64,000 nt of DNA from CBDATW01 sp965214965 (GTDB taxonomy: Bacteria; Bacillota_I; Bacilli_A; CBDATW01). Shown one piece after another: positions 22,823 through 33,406 of this stretch (position 1 is its first letter; the number at the start of each line of letters is the position of its first letter). Location: NCBI GenBank assembly GCA_965214965.1, contig OZ244030.1:1-64000 (forward strand), read 5' to 3'. A program made the position numbers and the translations under genes. The notes under the pieces were generated by a model. The model did no database searches. It worked only from the letters and a program-made list of their open reading frames with translations, and was not told the DNA's origin.

Positions 22823-24970
22823 TTAAAATTTTCTAATTCTTAATGTTTGAGTTACCAATAATACTGTTAGTGATTCTACTGACATAGCTAAGGCTGCAAG
22901 TCATGGTTGTAAATAGCCAAGTGCTGCTAATGGGATCATAGAAGCGTTTCAAATAAATGCAAACACTAATGTTAATTTAATCATCTTCAAAGTGGCTTTT
23001 GCAATTAATAATGATTTTGATACCATCAATAAATCTGATTCTAACAAAGTAATATCTGCTACTGACTTAGCAATGTCTGCACCACTGGCCATAACTATAG
23101 CTATATCTGCTTGTGATAATGCCGTGGCATCATTTACTCCATCTCCTACAAATGCAACTTTTTTACCTTGGGCTTGAATTCTTTCAATAATTTCTTTCTT
23201 TTGCATTGGTTGTATTTGACCAAAAACTTGGTCAATACCTAGTTTTCTAGCTACAACATGTGCAGTTTTAACATTGTCTCCTGTTATCATTACAGTTTCC
23301 ACACCTTGTTTATGTAGTTGTTCAATAGCATCTTTTGATGTTTCTTTTATTTGATCTTTTAAACCAAAAATATTAATGATTTTTCCATCTTTTGAACCAA
23401 CAACTGTTACATAACCTTCTTCTAACATTTGCTCATATTCTTGTTTTAGTTCCTTGCTAATAGTTGCATTCTTGGAAACAAAATCATATGATCCGATTTG
23501 GAATAGTTTTCCATCTCTTGTACCTTCAACACCTTTACCAATAATTTCTTTGTAATTTGTAAATTTAAGATTTTTTTGACAATTTTCTTTATCAGCATAA
23601 TTCATAAATCCTTTAGCAATTGGATGTAAAGAAATAATTTCTAAAGATATGAAGCAATGTCTTTCGTTTTTATCTCCAGCAAACTTTTCAATATACAACT
23701 GTCCTTTTGTTATTGTTCCCGTTTTATCAAAAGCAATAACATCAACATCATTAAATCGTTCAAAAATATCTGATTTGTTATAAAGAATTTCATGTTTTGC
23801 TGCAACAGAAGCTCCATTGATTATTGACATTGGAGTTGCTAAACCAATGGCACATGGGCAAGCAACAACAGCAACAGCTATTGCATAGTATAGTGCTTTT
23901 GCAATTGGCAATTTTGCAATAAATAGTCATCCAAAAAATGTTGCTATAACAATTCAAAATACTACTGGAACAAATATTGCCGATACTTTATCTGCAAATT
24001 TTTGAATATTTGATTTTGTGGAAAGCAGACTTTCTATTGATAACTTTATTTCTTGAAGTTTTGTATCCTTGGCTGCCCTAATAACTTTGACAGTAATAGC
24101 AGCCCCTGCATTTATTGTCCCCTCCATAACTTCATCGCCAATATTTTTGTTTGAAGGAATTGATTCTCCTGTTAGCGACGATTCATCAACTGTTGTTGTG
24201 CCATTAATAATTACACAATCAGACGGGAAACTTTGGCCAATCTTGACAACAAATTCATCTCCAGGTATTAACTGGCTTTTTGGTTTTGATTTTCCTTTAA
24301 TCAATGTAATTATGCGATCATCAACATTTAAAATTGATTGAAGAGTTTGTTTAGACTTCCTTTTTACAATGTTTTCTATAATTTTCCCTATTAATAGGAA
24401 TGTAATTACTTCAGCGGAAATGCTAAAAAAGTAATTTTGACCAATTGGTAGTTTTGGTCCAAATTTAATCAGAATAAATATTGAGTAAATATATGCAATG
24501 GTAGTAGATAATGCTACTAAAGTATCCATCCCATACATATTGCTTTTAACTTGATGATATGCTCCCTTATAAAATCTTCTGCCAACATAAAACTGAATAA
24601 AAGTAGCCATTACAAATTGCACATAACCATTGCTCATAAATTGAGGTGCAAATTTAATTCATCCAGCATTTTTAAACATATTTATGATAAATAAGAAAGT
24701 GAAAACAGATGAGATTACTAACTCTATTATTTCGAAATAATCTTCTTTTGTTCATTTATATTTTATATTTAGAGAAGGGCGATAACCTAGTGATTTAATA
24801 TTATTTAAAATATCTTCTTGTGATCATTCTTTTTCATCGTATTCAATAATAGCTGATTCATTTGCAAAAGAAACGTCTGCTTTAACATTTATTTTAGAAA
24901 AATGTTTTTTGATACCTAATTCACATGAGGTACAGTTTATATCTTTTATTATTACTTTTAATGATGTCAT
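22823..24970 (-). CDS. copA: Copper-type P1B ATPase
   Basis: A 715-residue heavy-metal pump. It has one N-terminal HMA domain with the metal-binding pair C13 and C16 (NCTSC), a transmembrane block, the actuator motif TGES (SSLTGESIPS), the CPC ion-binding motif in ACPCAIGLATP, the phosphorylation site DKTGTITKG, the HP motif (SLHPIAKGF) and the hinge GDGVNDATALSQAD. These identify a Cu+ (or Ag+) exporter of the CopA/CopB class. It follows mgtE by 14 nt and should be co-transcribed. No CopZ or CopY/CsoR regulator is nearby. Import versus export cannot be told from sequence, but most such enzymes export. Confidence 0.93.
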
Positions 24971-24984
24971 ATAAATTACTCCGT

Positions 24985-26352
24985 TTATTTAAATGGGAAG
25001 TTTGAATAAACTGCAAACAAGATAATTATAGCTAATAAATCTACAATTGTTGTAATTAGAGGAGCAGCAACTACTGCTGGATCTAATTTAAATTTCTTTG
25101 CCATAATTGGTAATGAACCACCAAGAATTTTTGCAACAATAATTGTTAAAAATACTGCAGACGATGTCATTACAGCTGTAGCATGTGTTTTACCCATCAT
25201 AATCATTCTTCCTCAGTTAGCAAAGAATATTACTAAACCAATAAGTAAAGCCACTGTACTCTCCTTAACTAGTACTTTTATATAATCTCTAGTTGAAATG
25301 TCATTTGTTGATAAAGCACGAATAATCATGGCTCCTGATTGTCCCCCAGCATTACCTGCAGTGTCCATCATCAAAGGAATTAACCCTGCAAGAATAGCAA
25401 TATCTGCTGCAGGAATTCCTTTTTCAATAACGATTTGAGTAACTGTAGCTGTGATCATCAAAATCAAAAGCCATGTTACACGTGATTTGAATAATGAAGC
25501 AACAGAAGTTTTTGAATATTCTGTTTCAGTTGGATTAATAGCAGCCATTTTATGAATATCTTCTGTTGCTTCTTCTTCAACAACTTCTAGAGCATCGTCA
25601 AAAGTAATAATACCAATAATCTTATATTCTTTGTTAACTACTGGAAGTGATGTGTAATCATATTTTCTCATTATTTCAATTGCTTGTTCTTGGTCTTCTG
25701 TATCAAGAACCGAAACGACTTGTTGATTTTTAATAATAGTTGAAATTTTTTTGTTTTTTCTTTCAAAAATTAAGTCTGCAAGCTTGATAATACCTTTAAG
25801 GTTTCTGAAAACATCAGTTATATATAGATATTGAAATGTTTCAATATTTTGGTTTTGATCATGCAGTTCTTTAATTTTATCTAGTGATTGTTTAACAGTA
25901 TAGTGCGAATAGACTCAGACATACTCTGTAGTAATAAGTGATCCAGCAGTATGTGGATCATAATTTAAGATTTGATTAATTTCATCTCTTTGTTTTTTAG
26001 ATGTGTTTTTAATTATTTTATTTTTCAATGATGCGGGCAGTTCATCAAAAAGTTCTGAAATATCATCTGAAAATAATTCTTTTGTAATTTCTTTGATTTC
26101 TGAACCCGAAAATTTATTAATAATTTCTTCTTGGAGATCAATGTCAAGTGATGCAAAAACTTCTGCTGAAGTCTCTGTTTTTAATGCCCTAATAATAAAA
26201 AGAATTTGTTTTGAATCCATTTCTTCTAAAGATTCTGCAATGTCTACTAAGTTATATTCAGTAGAAATTTTTCTAATTCCTCCAATGTCTTTTGAAGTTG
26301 CACATTTTATAAGATTATTTCTAATTTCGTTTATTTGAGAATTTGTTTCCAT
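24985..26352 (-). CDS. mgtE: Magnesium transporter MgtE
   Basis: A 455-residue membrane channel for Mg2+. The N-terminal superhelical domain (about 1-130) is followed by two CBS domains (about 135-260) that sense cytosolic Mg2+. A C-terminal five-helix pore has the conserved MMDTAGNAGGQSGAMIIRAL and signatures such as AAPLITTIVDLLAI. The gene has its own promoter (TTGGTT, 18 nt, TATAAT) and shares a transcript with the copper ATPase. No M-box type Mg riboswitch is recognisable in the short AT-rich leader. Confidence 0.95.
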
Positions 26353-26372
26353 AAAATTTCCTTATCTAAAAT

Positions 26373-26402
26373 ATTATACTTTAAAAATTTATATAAAACC
26401 AA
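26373..26402 (-). promoter_or_regulatory. Promoter of mgtE
   Basis: Minus-strand TTGGTT (26402-26397), 18-nt spacer, TATAAT (26378-26373), about 20 nt before the start codon. Confidence 0.6.
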
Positions 26403-26421
26403 AAAGACTTTTGCAGTCTTT
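26403..26421 (-). terminator. Hairpin with T-run just upstream of the mgtE promoter
   Basis: AAAGACT and AGTCTTT arms enclose TTTTGC-type loop sequence. On the minus strand the T-run merges with the mgtE -35. It may be a second terminator behind tmRNA or an insulator. Confidence 0.5.
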
Positions 26422-26540
26422 GTTTTACTTTTTAAATGTTATTACAATCAATAAATAATATAACTATCTATATATTCTAATAATAATCAAAAACTAAAAA
26501 TTATATTTTATAAGAAATAAGTATAAAAAGAAAAAGAAAA

Positions 26541-26558
26541 AACACCATATATGGTGTT
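26541..26558 (-). terminator. Terminator of tmRNA
   Basis: AACACCAT and ATGGTGTT form a perfect stem 12 nt past the tmRNA CCA end, followed by a long T-rich tract on the minus strand. Confidence 0.85.
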
Positions 26559-26570
26559 AGTAATTTTCAA

Positions 26571-26927
26571 TGGTGGAGATGGCGGGAGTTGAACCCGCGT
26601 CCAAAATAGGCCCCATATAAACTCTACAGTTTAGAATGCTAAAAATGAGCTAAAAGTAATTAGCATTCAAATAAACTTTTAACTTCTTACTAATTCATAA
26701 TCTAAACTTAGCTAGTAAGCAACTTATTTAGATACTTTCAATTGTGATACGGCTATGTTTGGGCAGAAAGTATGCCCTTACATAGAAGTTTAGCTGGTCC
26801 TAACATCGGACTATGCAAATGCTAAATGTTTTTGTCTGTTTCCAGTTATATTTAATTGGCATTATGGTCTGCCAGACCACTGCAATTTATACCAGGCTAC
26901 TATCCTGTCGAATCCAGTATCATCCCC
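26571..26927 (-). ncRNA. ssrA: Transfer-messenger RNA (tmRNA)
   Basis: A 357-nt RNA that rescues stalled ribosomes together with SmpB. The 5' end reads GGGGATGATACTGGATTCGA and the 3' end GGGTTCAACTCCCGCCATCT followed by CCACCA, so the tRNA-like acceptor and T-arm are intact. In the reading region one frame ends LAFA followed by TAG. Counting back from that stop, a likely tag is GNRQKHLAFA (10 residues), although the resume codon is not certain. The LAFA end fits the AFA-type ends of mycoplasma tags that I remember. The CCA is encoded. A TATAAT at 26942-26937 lies 10 nt upstream of the 5' end. smpB is 4.4 kb away. Confidence 0.95.
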
Positions 26928-26973
26928 ATACTTATAATTATAATATATAAAAAAGGGAGTTTTGAAAAAATAT

Positions 26974-27002
26974 TTGCATTTAATTTTTAAAAGGAGTAAG
27001 AT
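26974..27002 (+). promoter_or_regulatory. Promoter of the 37-residue membrane peptide
   Basis: TTGCAT (26974-26979), 17-nt spacer, TAAGAT (26997-27002), 38 nt before the ATG on the plus strand. Confidence 0.5.
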
Positions 27003-27039
27003 ATTACTTGCGATAAAAATAAGAAGAAAGGGTTTTATT

Positions 27040-27153
27040 ATGGACGCAGTCAAAGTATTTATGCTTACAGTTGATGCACTTCTAGGGATTTTCCTAATCA
27101 TTGAAATTGCACACAAACTATTCGGATGAACACCACCAGGTCTAAAAAAGTAA
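27040..27153 (+). CDS. 37-residue single-pass membrane peptide, unknown function
   Basis: This short ORF, MDAVKVFMLTVDALLGIFLI and so on to GLKK, has one hydrophobic helix (about 7-26) followed by a basic, proline-containing tail (HKLFGWTPPGLKK). One TGA encodes Trp, so it is missed under the standard code. AAGAAAGGG ends 7 nt before the ATG. A promoter lies upstream and a hairpin terminator 17 nt downstream, so it is a complete one-gene unit. It is on the plus strand, divergent from tmRNA, where almost all neighbours are on the minus strand. I do not recognise a family. A small-toxin role is conceivable but unsupported. Confidence 0.65.
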
Positions 27154-27169
27154 TTTATATTAGATTAAT

Positions 27170-27204
27170 AAAAATAAGATGGATATAGACAATCTTGTTT
27201 TTTT
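27170..27204 (+). terminator. Terminator of the 37-residue peptide gene
   Basis: AAAAATAAGAT pairs with ATCTTGTTTTT (one wobble), and the plus strand continues with T's. Confidence 0.7.
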
Positions 27205-27389
27205 ATATTAAATTAAAAACATTAATAATAATTATTTTACATTCTAATTTAATGATAAAAATTTTGTGAGTCAAAATAGAAAGTAAAAGATGAAGCAAAT
27301 AATAAAATATATATAAATATAAACAAATGATTTAAAAAGATTTGTATGGTTGAACTAAAAATATTTATAAAGTACTATCCATTGATTAT

Positions 27390-27425
27390 TTAAATAAAAA
27401 CCAACATAAGTTGGTTTTTATTTAA
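27390..27425 (-). terminator. Terminator of the nrd operon
   Basis: A perfect inverted repeat with arms of at least 15 bp (TAAATAAAAACCAAC and its complement) and a CATA-type loop, overlapping the nrdE stop codon. Confidence 0.85.
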
Positions 27426-29584
27426 ATAGCGCATGCTGTGCAGTTGTCAAGATCATCGTTGTATGTTTCTGATCCTTCAATAACTTCTTGTCTAACTCTA
27501 ACGTAATAGATTGTTTTACATTTTTTCTTGAATGCGTAGATGTAAGCTTTATTCAAGTCTCTAGTTGTAGCTGTGTCTTTCATAAACAGTGTTAGTGAGA
27601 TTGCTTGGTCAACGTGTTGTTGAGCGGCAGCAACTATATCAATAATTGCTTCTGGACCAACTTCATAAGCATCTTGCTTATAATATGGAAGTGACTTATC
27701 GTCAAGTTTGTAAGCTGGGAAGTAAACTCTTCCTAATTTACCTTCTTTTCTTGTTTCAACTGGTTCTACAACTGGTTGAAGTGAAGGTGTACATGATGAT
27801 AGGTATGAAATTGATCCAGTTGGAGCAACGGCCATTAGGTATGCGTTAGCAATACCATCTTTTTTAATCATTTCTACAAGATCAATTCAATCTTGTTTTG
27901 TAGGAATTACAACATTGTATTGATCAAAAATTTTTGTAATTTTATCTGTTGCTGGTGTTCAATGTTGGTCAGCACACTCTGTATATTTAGCAAAGTATGT
28001 TCCGTCAGCAAATTTAGTGTGTTCAAATCCTGTAAATGGTTTTCCGTTTTCAACTGCTAATACATGTGAAGCTTTAAATGAATGGTAAGCCATTGTATAG
28101 AAGAACATGTTGGTAAAATCAACTGCTTCTTTTGATGCATACATAATTTCGTTTGTTGATAGAAATCCGTGAAGGTTCATTGCTCCTAGACCAATAGCGT
28201 TGTTTGTTTGGTTGCCTAATTCAATTGATGGAACTGGTGAGAAATCTGAGTGTCTTGAAACATGATCTAGTGATCTAATTGCATCCTGAACTGATGGTCC
28301 AAATTCTTCTCCAGCTTCCATCATTGAAGCTATGTTAAGTGATCCAAGGTTACAGCAAATATCTTGTCCAATTTTTGAGTAAGATTGGTCTGAGTTGTAC
28401 TCTGATAGAGTAGAAACTTGGGCAATTTCTGAACAAAGGTTTGACATAACAATTCTTCCCGGGTGTGGAAGATTATGGTTTATTGTATCATCAAACATTA
28501 GGTATGGGTAACCTGATTCAAAGTGAAGTTTTGCAATTGTGTGGAATAATTTACGTGCAGAAATATAAGTTTTTTTAATTCTGTTATCTTTAACCATATT
28601 ATCATATTCTTTAGTTACTGAAATGTCTGAAAATGGTTTTCCATAAACTCTTTCTACATCATATGGCGAAAATAAAGCCATATCTTTATCTTCTTTTGCA
28701 AGTTGGAATGTAACATCTGGCACAACAATACCTAGTGATAGAGATTTAATTCTGATTTTTTCATCAGCATTTTCTCTTTTTGTGTCTAGAAATGTCATGA
28801 TATCTGGGTGGTGTGCATTTAGGTAAACAGCACCAGCACCTTGTCTTTGACCTAATTGATTAGCGTATGAAAATGAGTCTTCAAGAAGTTTCATAACTGG
28901 AACAATTCCTGTTGATTGCCCTTCTATTTTCTTTATTGGAGAACCAAACTCTCTAATGTTTGTAAGGCAAAGTGCAACCCCTCCACCACGTTTAGATAGT
29001 TGAAGTGATGAAGTAATACCTCTACCAATAGATTCCATGTTATCTTCTACTCTAAGTAGGTAACAAGAAACATATTCTCCTCTTTGTTTTTTACCAGCGT
29101 TTAAGAATGTTGGTGTAGCAGGTTGAAATCTTCCTGTAATGATTGAGTGAAGAATAGCTTTGGCTTTATCAATGCAGCCTCCCCCAAGGAATAGGGCATT
29201 CATAATAACTCTATCTTCATATGTTTCTAGGTATTCTTTGTTATCAAATGATTTTAATCCATATACATTGAAAAATTTTAGTGCTCCCATAAATGATGGG
29301 AATGAGTGCCCATGTGATTTAGCAATGGCATGCAATTCTTCAATTTGATCAATTTTATACATTGCCACGATTTCTTCTTCATAGTAATCATGTTTAACTA
29401 AGAAACTATATCTTTCTGATATTGAGTGAAATTCTTTCATGTTTGGTTTAACATGGTGCTCAACATATAAATTAGCAGCTTGTTTGTCTGTTGAATAATC
29501 AATTCCTCCACCGCTGGCTAGTCCAACTTTAGACATAGCATTAAGTTTGATATATTTATCTTCTCATTGTTTGTTTGTAATCAT
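27422..29584 (-). CDS. nrdE: Ribonucleotide reductase class Ib, alpha subunit
   Basis: A 720-residue catalytic subunit that reduces ribonucleoside diphosphates to deoxy forms. Typical stretches are RFQPATPTFLNAGK near the first active-site region, SKRGGGVALCLTN, CCNLGSLNIASM containing an active-site Cys, GLGAMNLHGFL, and the C-terminal cysteine pair in CTACAI, which exchanges electrons with thioredoxin or NrdH. The start MITNKQWEDKYIKLNA requires TGA as Trp. It is the last gene of nrdF-nrdI-nrdE. No NrdR or NrdH is seen nearby; the thioredoxin reductase gene is 17 kb away. Confidence 0.97.
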
Positions 29585-29599
29585 TTTTATTTCCTTTGT

Positions 29600-30055
29600 T
29601 TATTCTTTAATTCAGAAGTCATTTAAAATCTTCCGCGTTGTTTCTACATCAGTCTCTGTACCAGCCAACTCTAGTTGATATAGCATTGGTACATTTAGTT
29701 TTTTAGACAGGATTGGGCCTGCAAGGCAGAATGTATCATTGAAGTTTGTGTTACCTGTAGCAATAACTCCTCTGCAATGATCTCTGTTGTCTTTTACATT
29801 TAAAAATTTAATAACTTGCTTGGGGACAGCACCAGATGTAAACTGACCACCCCCTGAATATGTAGGGCAAATAATAACAAAGTCTTTATCAACTGTTATT
29901 GTTGCTTCCTCTAACTCTTTTGGTATCCTTGCATTTGAAAAACCAGTTTTTTCTACAAACCTATGTGTATTTCCTGTAGAAGAAGAGAAGTACACAATGA
30001 ATACTTCTCCTTTTGGTCTAATAACATCTTCTTTTAAGACTATGTCGTGGTGCAT
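29600..30055 (-). CDS. nrdI: NrdI flavodoxin-like protein
   Basis: A 151-residue flavoprotein that generates the oxidant needed to build the manganese cofactor of NrdF. The FMN phosphate loop is YFSSSTGNTHRFV at about 22-34, with later loops TYSGGG and IATGNTNFNDTF. It sits between nrdF (3-nt gap) and nrdE, the normal class Ib layout. The protein ends DFWIKE with one TGA-coded Trp. Confidence 0.95.
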
Positions 30056-30058
30056 GCT

Positions 30059-31078
30059 TTAGAAGTCTCAGTCTTCGTCTTCTGTTTCTTCTGAAAGACC
30101 CATAACGTATGAAGATCCGTTTCCTGAGAAGAAATCGTGGTTTTCATCAGCTCTAGCTGATAGTTGTGTAAATACTTCTGGTGCAATTCTTGTTTCTTCT
30201 TCTGTAAATGGTGATTCATATCCTAAGTTTTGCAGGAACTTACCAGCGTTGTATACTGAAAATCTAATAGCGTCTTCTGCAAGTTCTCCAAATCCATCAT
30301 ATAGTTCTCTTAGGAATTCTTTTTCTAAATCAATTAGTTTATATAATAGATCGAATACAAATTTCTTTGTTTCCTTTTGTTTTTCCTTAGATAGTTTTTC
30401 CACTTTCTTTTGGAACTTGTATCCTGTGTAGTAGTTGTGGATAACTTTATCTCTAAGAATTAATCTAATGATATCTGAAGTATTTGGCATTTGCCCTCTA
30501 GCAGATAGATAGAACGGAAGATAGAATCCTCCATATAGTAAAAATCCTGGCATCATAGCTGCTGCAACTTTAGATTTAATTGGGTCATCACCTGTGTAGT
30601 AAGGGATTAGTTCTTTTGCTCTTTTTTGTAATGACTCACATTGTGTGACTCAAGTGTGAGCGCTTTCAATTTGCTCTGAAGAACATAGAGTTGAAAAAAC
30701 TGTTCCATATGATCTAGCATGAACTCCAACCATAAAGGCAAAATTAGAATAAATAACTTGTTCATGATCTGTTATTGATGTTGGAATTTGCAACGTATCT
30801 CCAACCGTAGCTTGAATTGTATCTAGCAGTGTTAACCCCGTGTAAGTTCTTGTAACTAATTCTTGTCATTCTGGCGACATTTCGCTTCATGACTTTAAGT
30901 CATTTGATACAGGAATTTTTTCTGGTAATCAAAAGTTTTGCGTAATTCTAGTTCAAACTTCTAGGTCTTTATCATCATCAATTACGTTTCAGTTAACTGA
31001 TCTTAGGTTCCCTTTAAATCCGTTTTGTGAGAATTGCAATGGGGACACAGATTCTGTGTAATATTTTTGGTTATTCAT
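30059..31078 (-). CDS. nrdF: Ribonucleotide reductase class Ib, beta subunit
   Basis: A 339-residue ferritin-like subunit carrying the radical-generating metal site. The N-terminus has the family stretch NWNVIDDDKDLEVWTRITQNFW and LPEKIPVSNDLKSW. QVIYSNFAFMVGVHARSY and SSEQIESAHTWV carry regions that hold metal ligands in NrdF. The C-terminal tail ends in acidic residues plus DWDF, the tail that docks to NrdE. It is the first gene of the operon. Some mollicutes have NrdF variants lacking metal-binding residues, so I checked the glutamates roughly: SYGTVFSTLCSSEQIESAH is present, but the full ligand set needs an alignment. Confidence 0.95.
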
Positions 31079-31152
31079 TTAAAATATCTCCTCTATTTTT
31101 GATTTTTAATAGCCTGAATTAATTTAACATATAAATTAATAGGTGTACTAAA

Positions 31153-31158
31153 ATTATA
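31153..31158 (-). promoter_or_regulatory. Extended -10 promoter of nrdF-nrdI-nrdE
   Basis: Minus-strand TGATATAAT about 75 nt before nrdF. The adjacent sequence repeats TTTATAGTATT twice. No -35 match. Confidence 0.5.
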
Positions 31159-31339
31159 TCATTTATAGTATTTTATAGTATTATCTAATTTATAATAATT
31201 ATAAATTGCCTATAATATTAGTATGTAAGAGTATTTTTTTTATTTATACATAAATATTGGCATTATAAAAGTATAATATATTTATAGTTAAAATGTGTTT
31301 ATTTATACTAAAATAACACTGAAAGTGTAAAATATTTAT

Positions 31340-31783
31340 ATGAAAACAGTAATTTACAACAAGAAGGCTAGATTTAACTATGAATTATTGGACCAATATG
31401 AGGCCGGAATTGTCTTAACTGGTAGTGAAATTAAATCAATTAGAGCTGGAAGAGTTCAAATATCAGAGTCACATGGGATCATTAGAAATAATGAAGTTTT
31501 TGTGCTAAATATGAACATAGCTACTTTTAAACAAGCAAATATGCAAAACCACGACCCTTTAAGAACAAGAAAACTCCTACTTAAAAGATCGCAAATCAAT
31601 AAAATTATAAGACAAAAAAAATCTGATAAAATCACACTTGTGCCTACAAAACTTTACATTAAAGATGGGTTTGCTAAATTACAAATATTTACTGCAAAAG
31701 GTAAAAAACAACATGATAAGCGTGAAGCAATAAAACAAAGAGATGAATCAAGAAGAGCTAAAGGTATTGAAAAATACCGTTAG
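31340..31783 (+). CDS. smpB: SsrA-binding protein
   Basis: A 147-residue beta-barrel protein that binds tmRNA and brings it to stalled ribosomes. Family motifs are YNKKARFNYEL at the N-terminus, GIVLTGSEIKSIRAGRVQISES, KLLLKRSQI, LVPTKLYIKDG and the lysine-rich C-terminal tail KREAIKQRDESRRAKGIEKY, which reads the empty mRNA channel. It is one of two plus-strand genes in the window and converges on pyrE. Its partner RNA, ssrA, lies 4.4 kb to the left. Confidence 0.97.
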   Translation: MKTVIYNKKARFNYELLDQYEAGIVLTGSEIKSIRAGRVQISESHGIIRNNEVFVLNMNIATFKQANMQNHDPLRTRKLLLKRSQINKIIRQKKSDKITLVPTKLYIKDGFAKLQIFTAKGKKQHDKREAIKQRDESRRAKGIEKYR

Positions 31784-31833
31784 TTTTTTTTATAACTGAA
31801 TAAAAAATATTTAGGAAAGGTTTGAGCTCTGTT

Positions 31834-32448
31834 TTATCTATTATCAAATTCTAATTTTCAATCTTGAACGACTTTTAATTCATCGCTATTAATATATTCT
31901 GCTTTTAATGCAGTATCAATTAATTCACTAAAATTTGTTAATGTGTGTAATTTTAGATTTTGTTCTTTAAATGCTTGTGCTACTTTTGGAACACCATATG
32001 TAAAGATAGCTACTGAGCCAAGTATTTCTGCCCCAGCTTCTTTTAAAACCTCTTTGGTTTTAAAAATGGATTTACCTGTCGATATTAAATCTTCAACAAT
32101 AACAACTTTTGTTCCTTTTTCACATTTACCTTCAATTTGGTTTGTTCTACCATGGCCTTTAGCTAATTCTCTAACATAACCTGCTGGCAGATTTAATCTA
32201 TCGCCAATTAATACTGCATGTGGGATGCCTGCAGTTGCAACACCTATAACCATTTCTGCTTTTGGATATTTTTCTTTAACTAATGCTGATAATCCATCTG
32301 CAATAAGAGTCCTTACTTCTGGATACGATAGCACTAGTCTGTTATCACAGTAAATTGGAGACTTAATTCCTGATGTAAATGTGAAGAAATCATCTGGCCT
32401 TAAAAAGACTGCCTGAATTTCTAGAAGTTTTTTTGCTATTTTGTTCAT
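31834..32448 (-). CDS. pyrE: Orotate phosphoribosyltransferase
   Basis: A 204-residue enzyme that joins orotate to PRPP to give orotidine 5'-phosphate. The PRPP-binding motif is VVIVEDLISTGKS at about 114-126; GVATAGIPHA and the catalytic loop region REL..GHGRTNQIEG are visible. TFTSGIKSPIYCDNR at the N-terminus is the orotate-binding region. It lies downstream of pyrF but is separated by 292 nt holding a terminator and an extended -10 promoter, so it is probably transcribed on its own. The last residues (WKLEFDNR) need TGA read as Trp. Confidence 0.95.
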
Positions 32449-32481
32449 TTATAAGCTCCTATATCTAAAATTATTATATTA

Positions 32482-32487
32482 ATTATA
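32482..32487 (-). promoter_or_regulatory. Extended -10 promoter of pyrE
   Basis: Minus-strand TGTTATAAT directly after the pyrF terminator T-run, about 35 nt before pyrE. Confidence 0.5.
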
Positions 32488-32495
32488 ACAAATAA

Positions 32496-32517
32496 AAACA
32501 GCAGTTAACTGCTGTTT
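32496..32517 (-). terminator. Terminator of the pyr operon
   Basis: A perfect 22-bp palindrome (AAACAGCAGTT and its complement) followed on the minus strand by TTTTTATTTG. Confidence 0.75.
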
Positions 32518-32740
32518 AATTTTATTATTCAGCACAAGCACAAGAATAAATATGGATTGTTTTCTTTATTAGCTGAAACAAATTTTTTTGCTTTTTCTTT
32601 AATTTTTTTAGTAACTTTTAAATTTGAATATACACGATTTTATTATATATAAAATTCTAAAATAAAAAAGTTTGTATACTTAAAATCTAGTAAATAAATT
32701 GCACAATTTTAAATTAAATGCAGGATTTATTTTTATAGTA

Positions 32741-33406
32741 TTATTTAAATTCTTCAACAAATTTATTATATGTAGCTACTGGGTTAGTTGATTGAATAAT
32801 TGGCCTACCAACCACAATATAGTCTGCTCCATTTGCTTTTGCTTGTGCTGGTGTAGTAATTCTTTTTTGATCACCTGCACTATCAAATTCTCTTCTAACA
32901 CCCGGGCATACAATAGTTAATCCTAGATTTTTGACTAAATTGGCTTCATGTGGTGAGCATACAATTCCAAAAAGATTTGATTCTTTTGCTATAGATGCAA
33001 GATGTATCACTGCATTTTTCATATCTTTTTCAATCATCATTTCTTTTGTAAGTGTGTTTTGGTTAGTTGATGTTAGAATTGTGACTCCCAAGACATTAAT
33101 GTTAGATTCACTTGCAGCTTCTAGCATTTCTTTTCCTCCAAGAGTATGAACAGTTGCCATATCAACATTATGTAACTCTAGAGATTTCAGGCTTTTTCTT
33201 ACTGTGTTTGGAATATCAAATAATTTAAGATCCAAAAACACTTTATGTCCTTTGTTTTTAATATATTTGATAATTTCAAACCCATTAGCATAAGTTTGTT
33301 CCATGCCTACTTTAAATCAAGTGGGATTTTCAAATTTATCTACAAAACTTTTTGCTTTGTTAATATCTTTAATATCAAGCGCTATAATTACTGGTGGTAT
33401 TTTCAT
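32741..33406 (-). CDS. pyrF: Orotidine 5'-phosphate decarboxylase
   Basis: A 221-residue TIM-barrel enzyme that decarboxylates OMP to UMP, the last step of the pathway. The start IIALDIKDINKA carries the first conserved Asp. The catalytic motif reads VFLDLKLFDIPNTV (DxKxxD). VCPGVRREF and the phosphate-binding GADYIVVGRPI are present. Its start codon lies inside the 3' end of pyrD (19-nt overlap), so translation is likely coupled. Intergenic sequence with a terminator follows before pyrE. Confidence 0.96.

Noticed and set aside
26422..26540. Mg2+ riboswitch (M-box) upstream of mgtE
   Set aside because: The leader is short and AT-rich, lacks M-box core sequences, and the likely promoter lies only about 20 nt before the gene.
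26571..26630. Possible tRNA gene (T-arm and CCA visible)
   Set aside because: It is the 3' tRNA-like end of tmRNA; the matching 5' half is 300 nt away.
27205..27389. Gene between the 37-residue peptide and nrdE
   Set aside because: AT-rich, stops in all frames, no ribosome binding site; only terminators at both ends.
32525..32640. Lysine-rich open stretch between pyrF and pyrE, minus strand
   Set aside because: Two frames give short lysine-rich peptides (one ending YSCACAE) but none has a start codon or ribosome binding site; could be a gene remnant, but I cannot name it.
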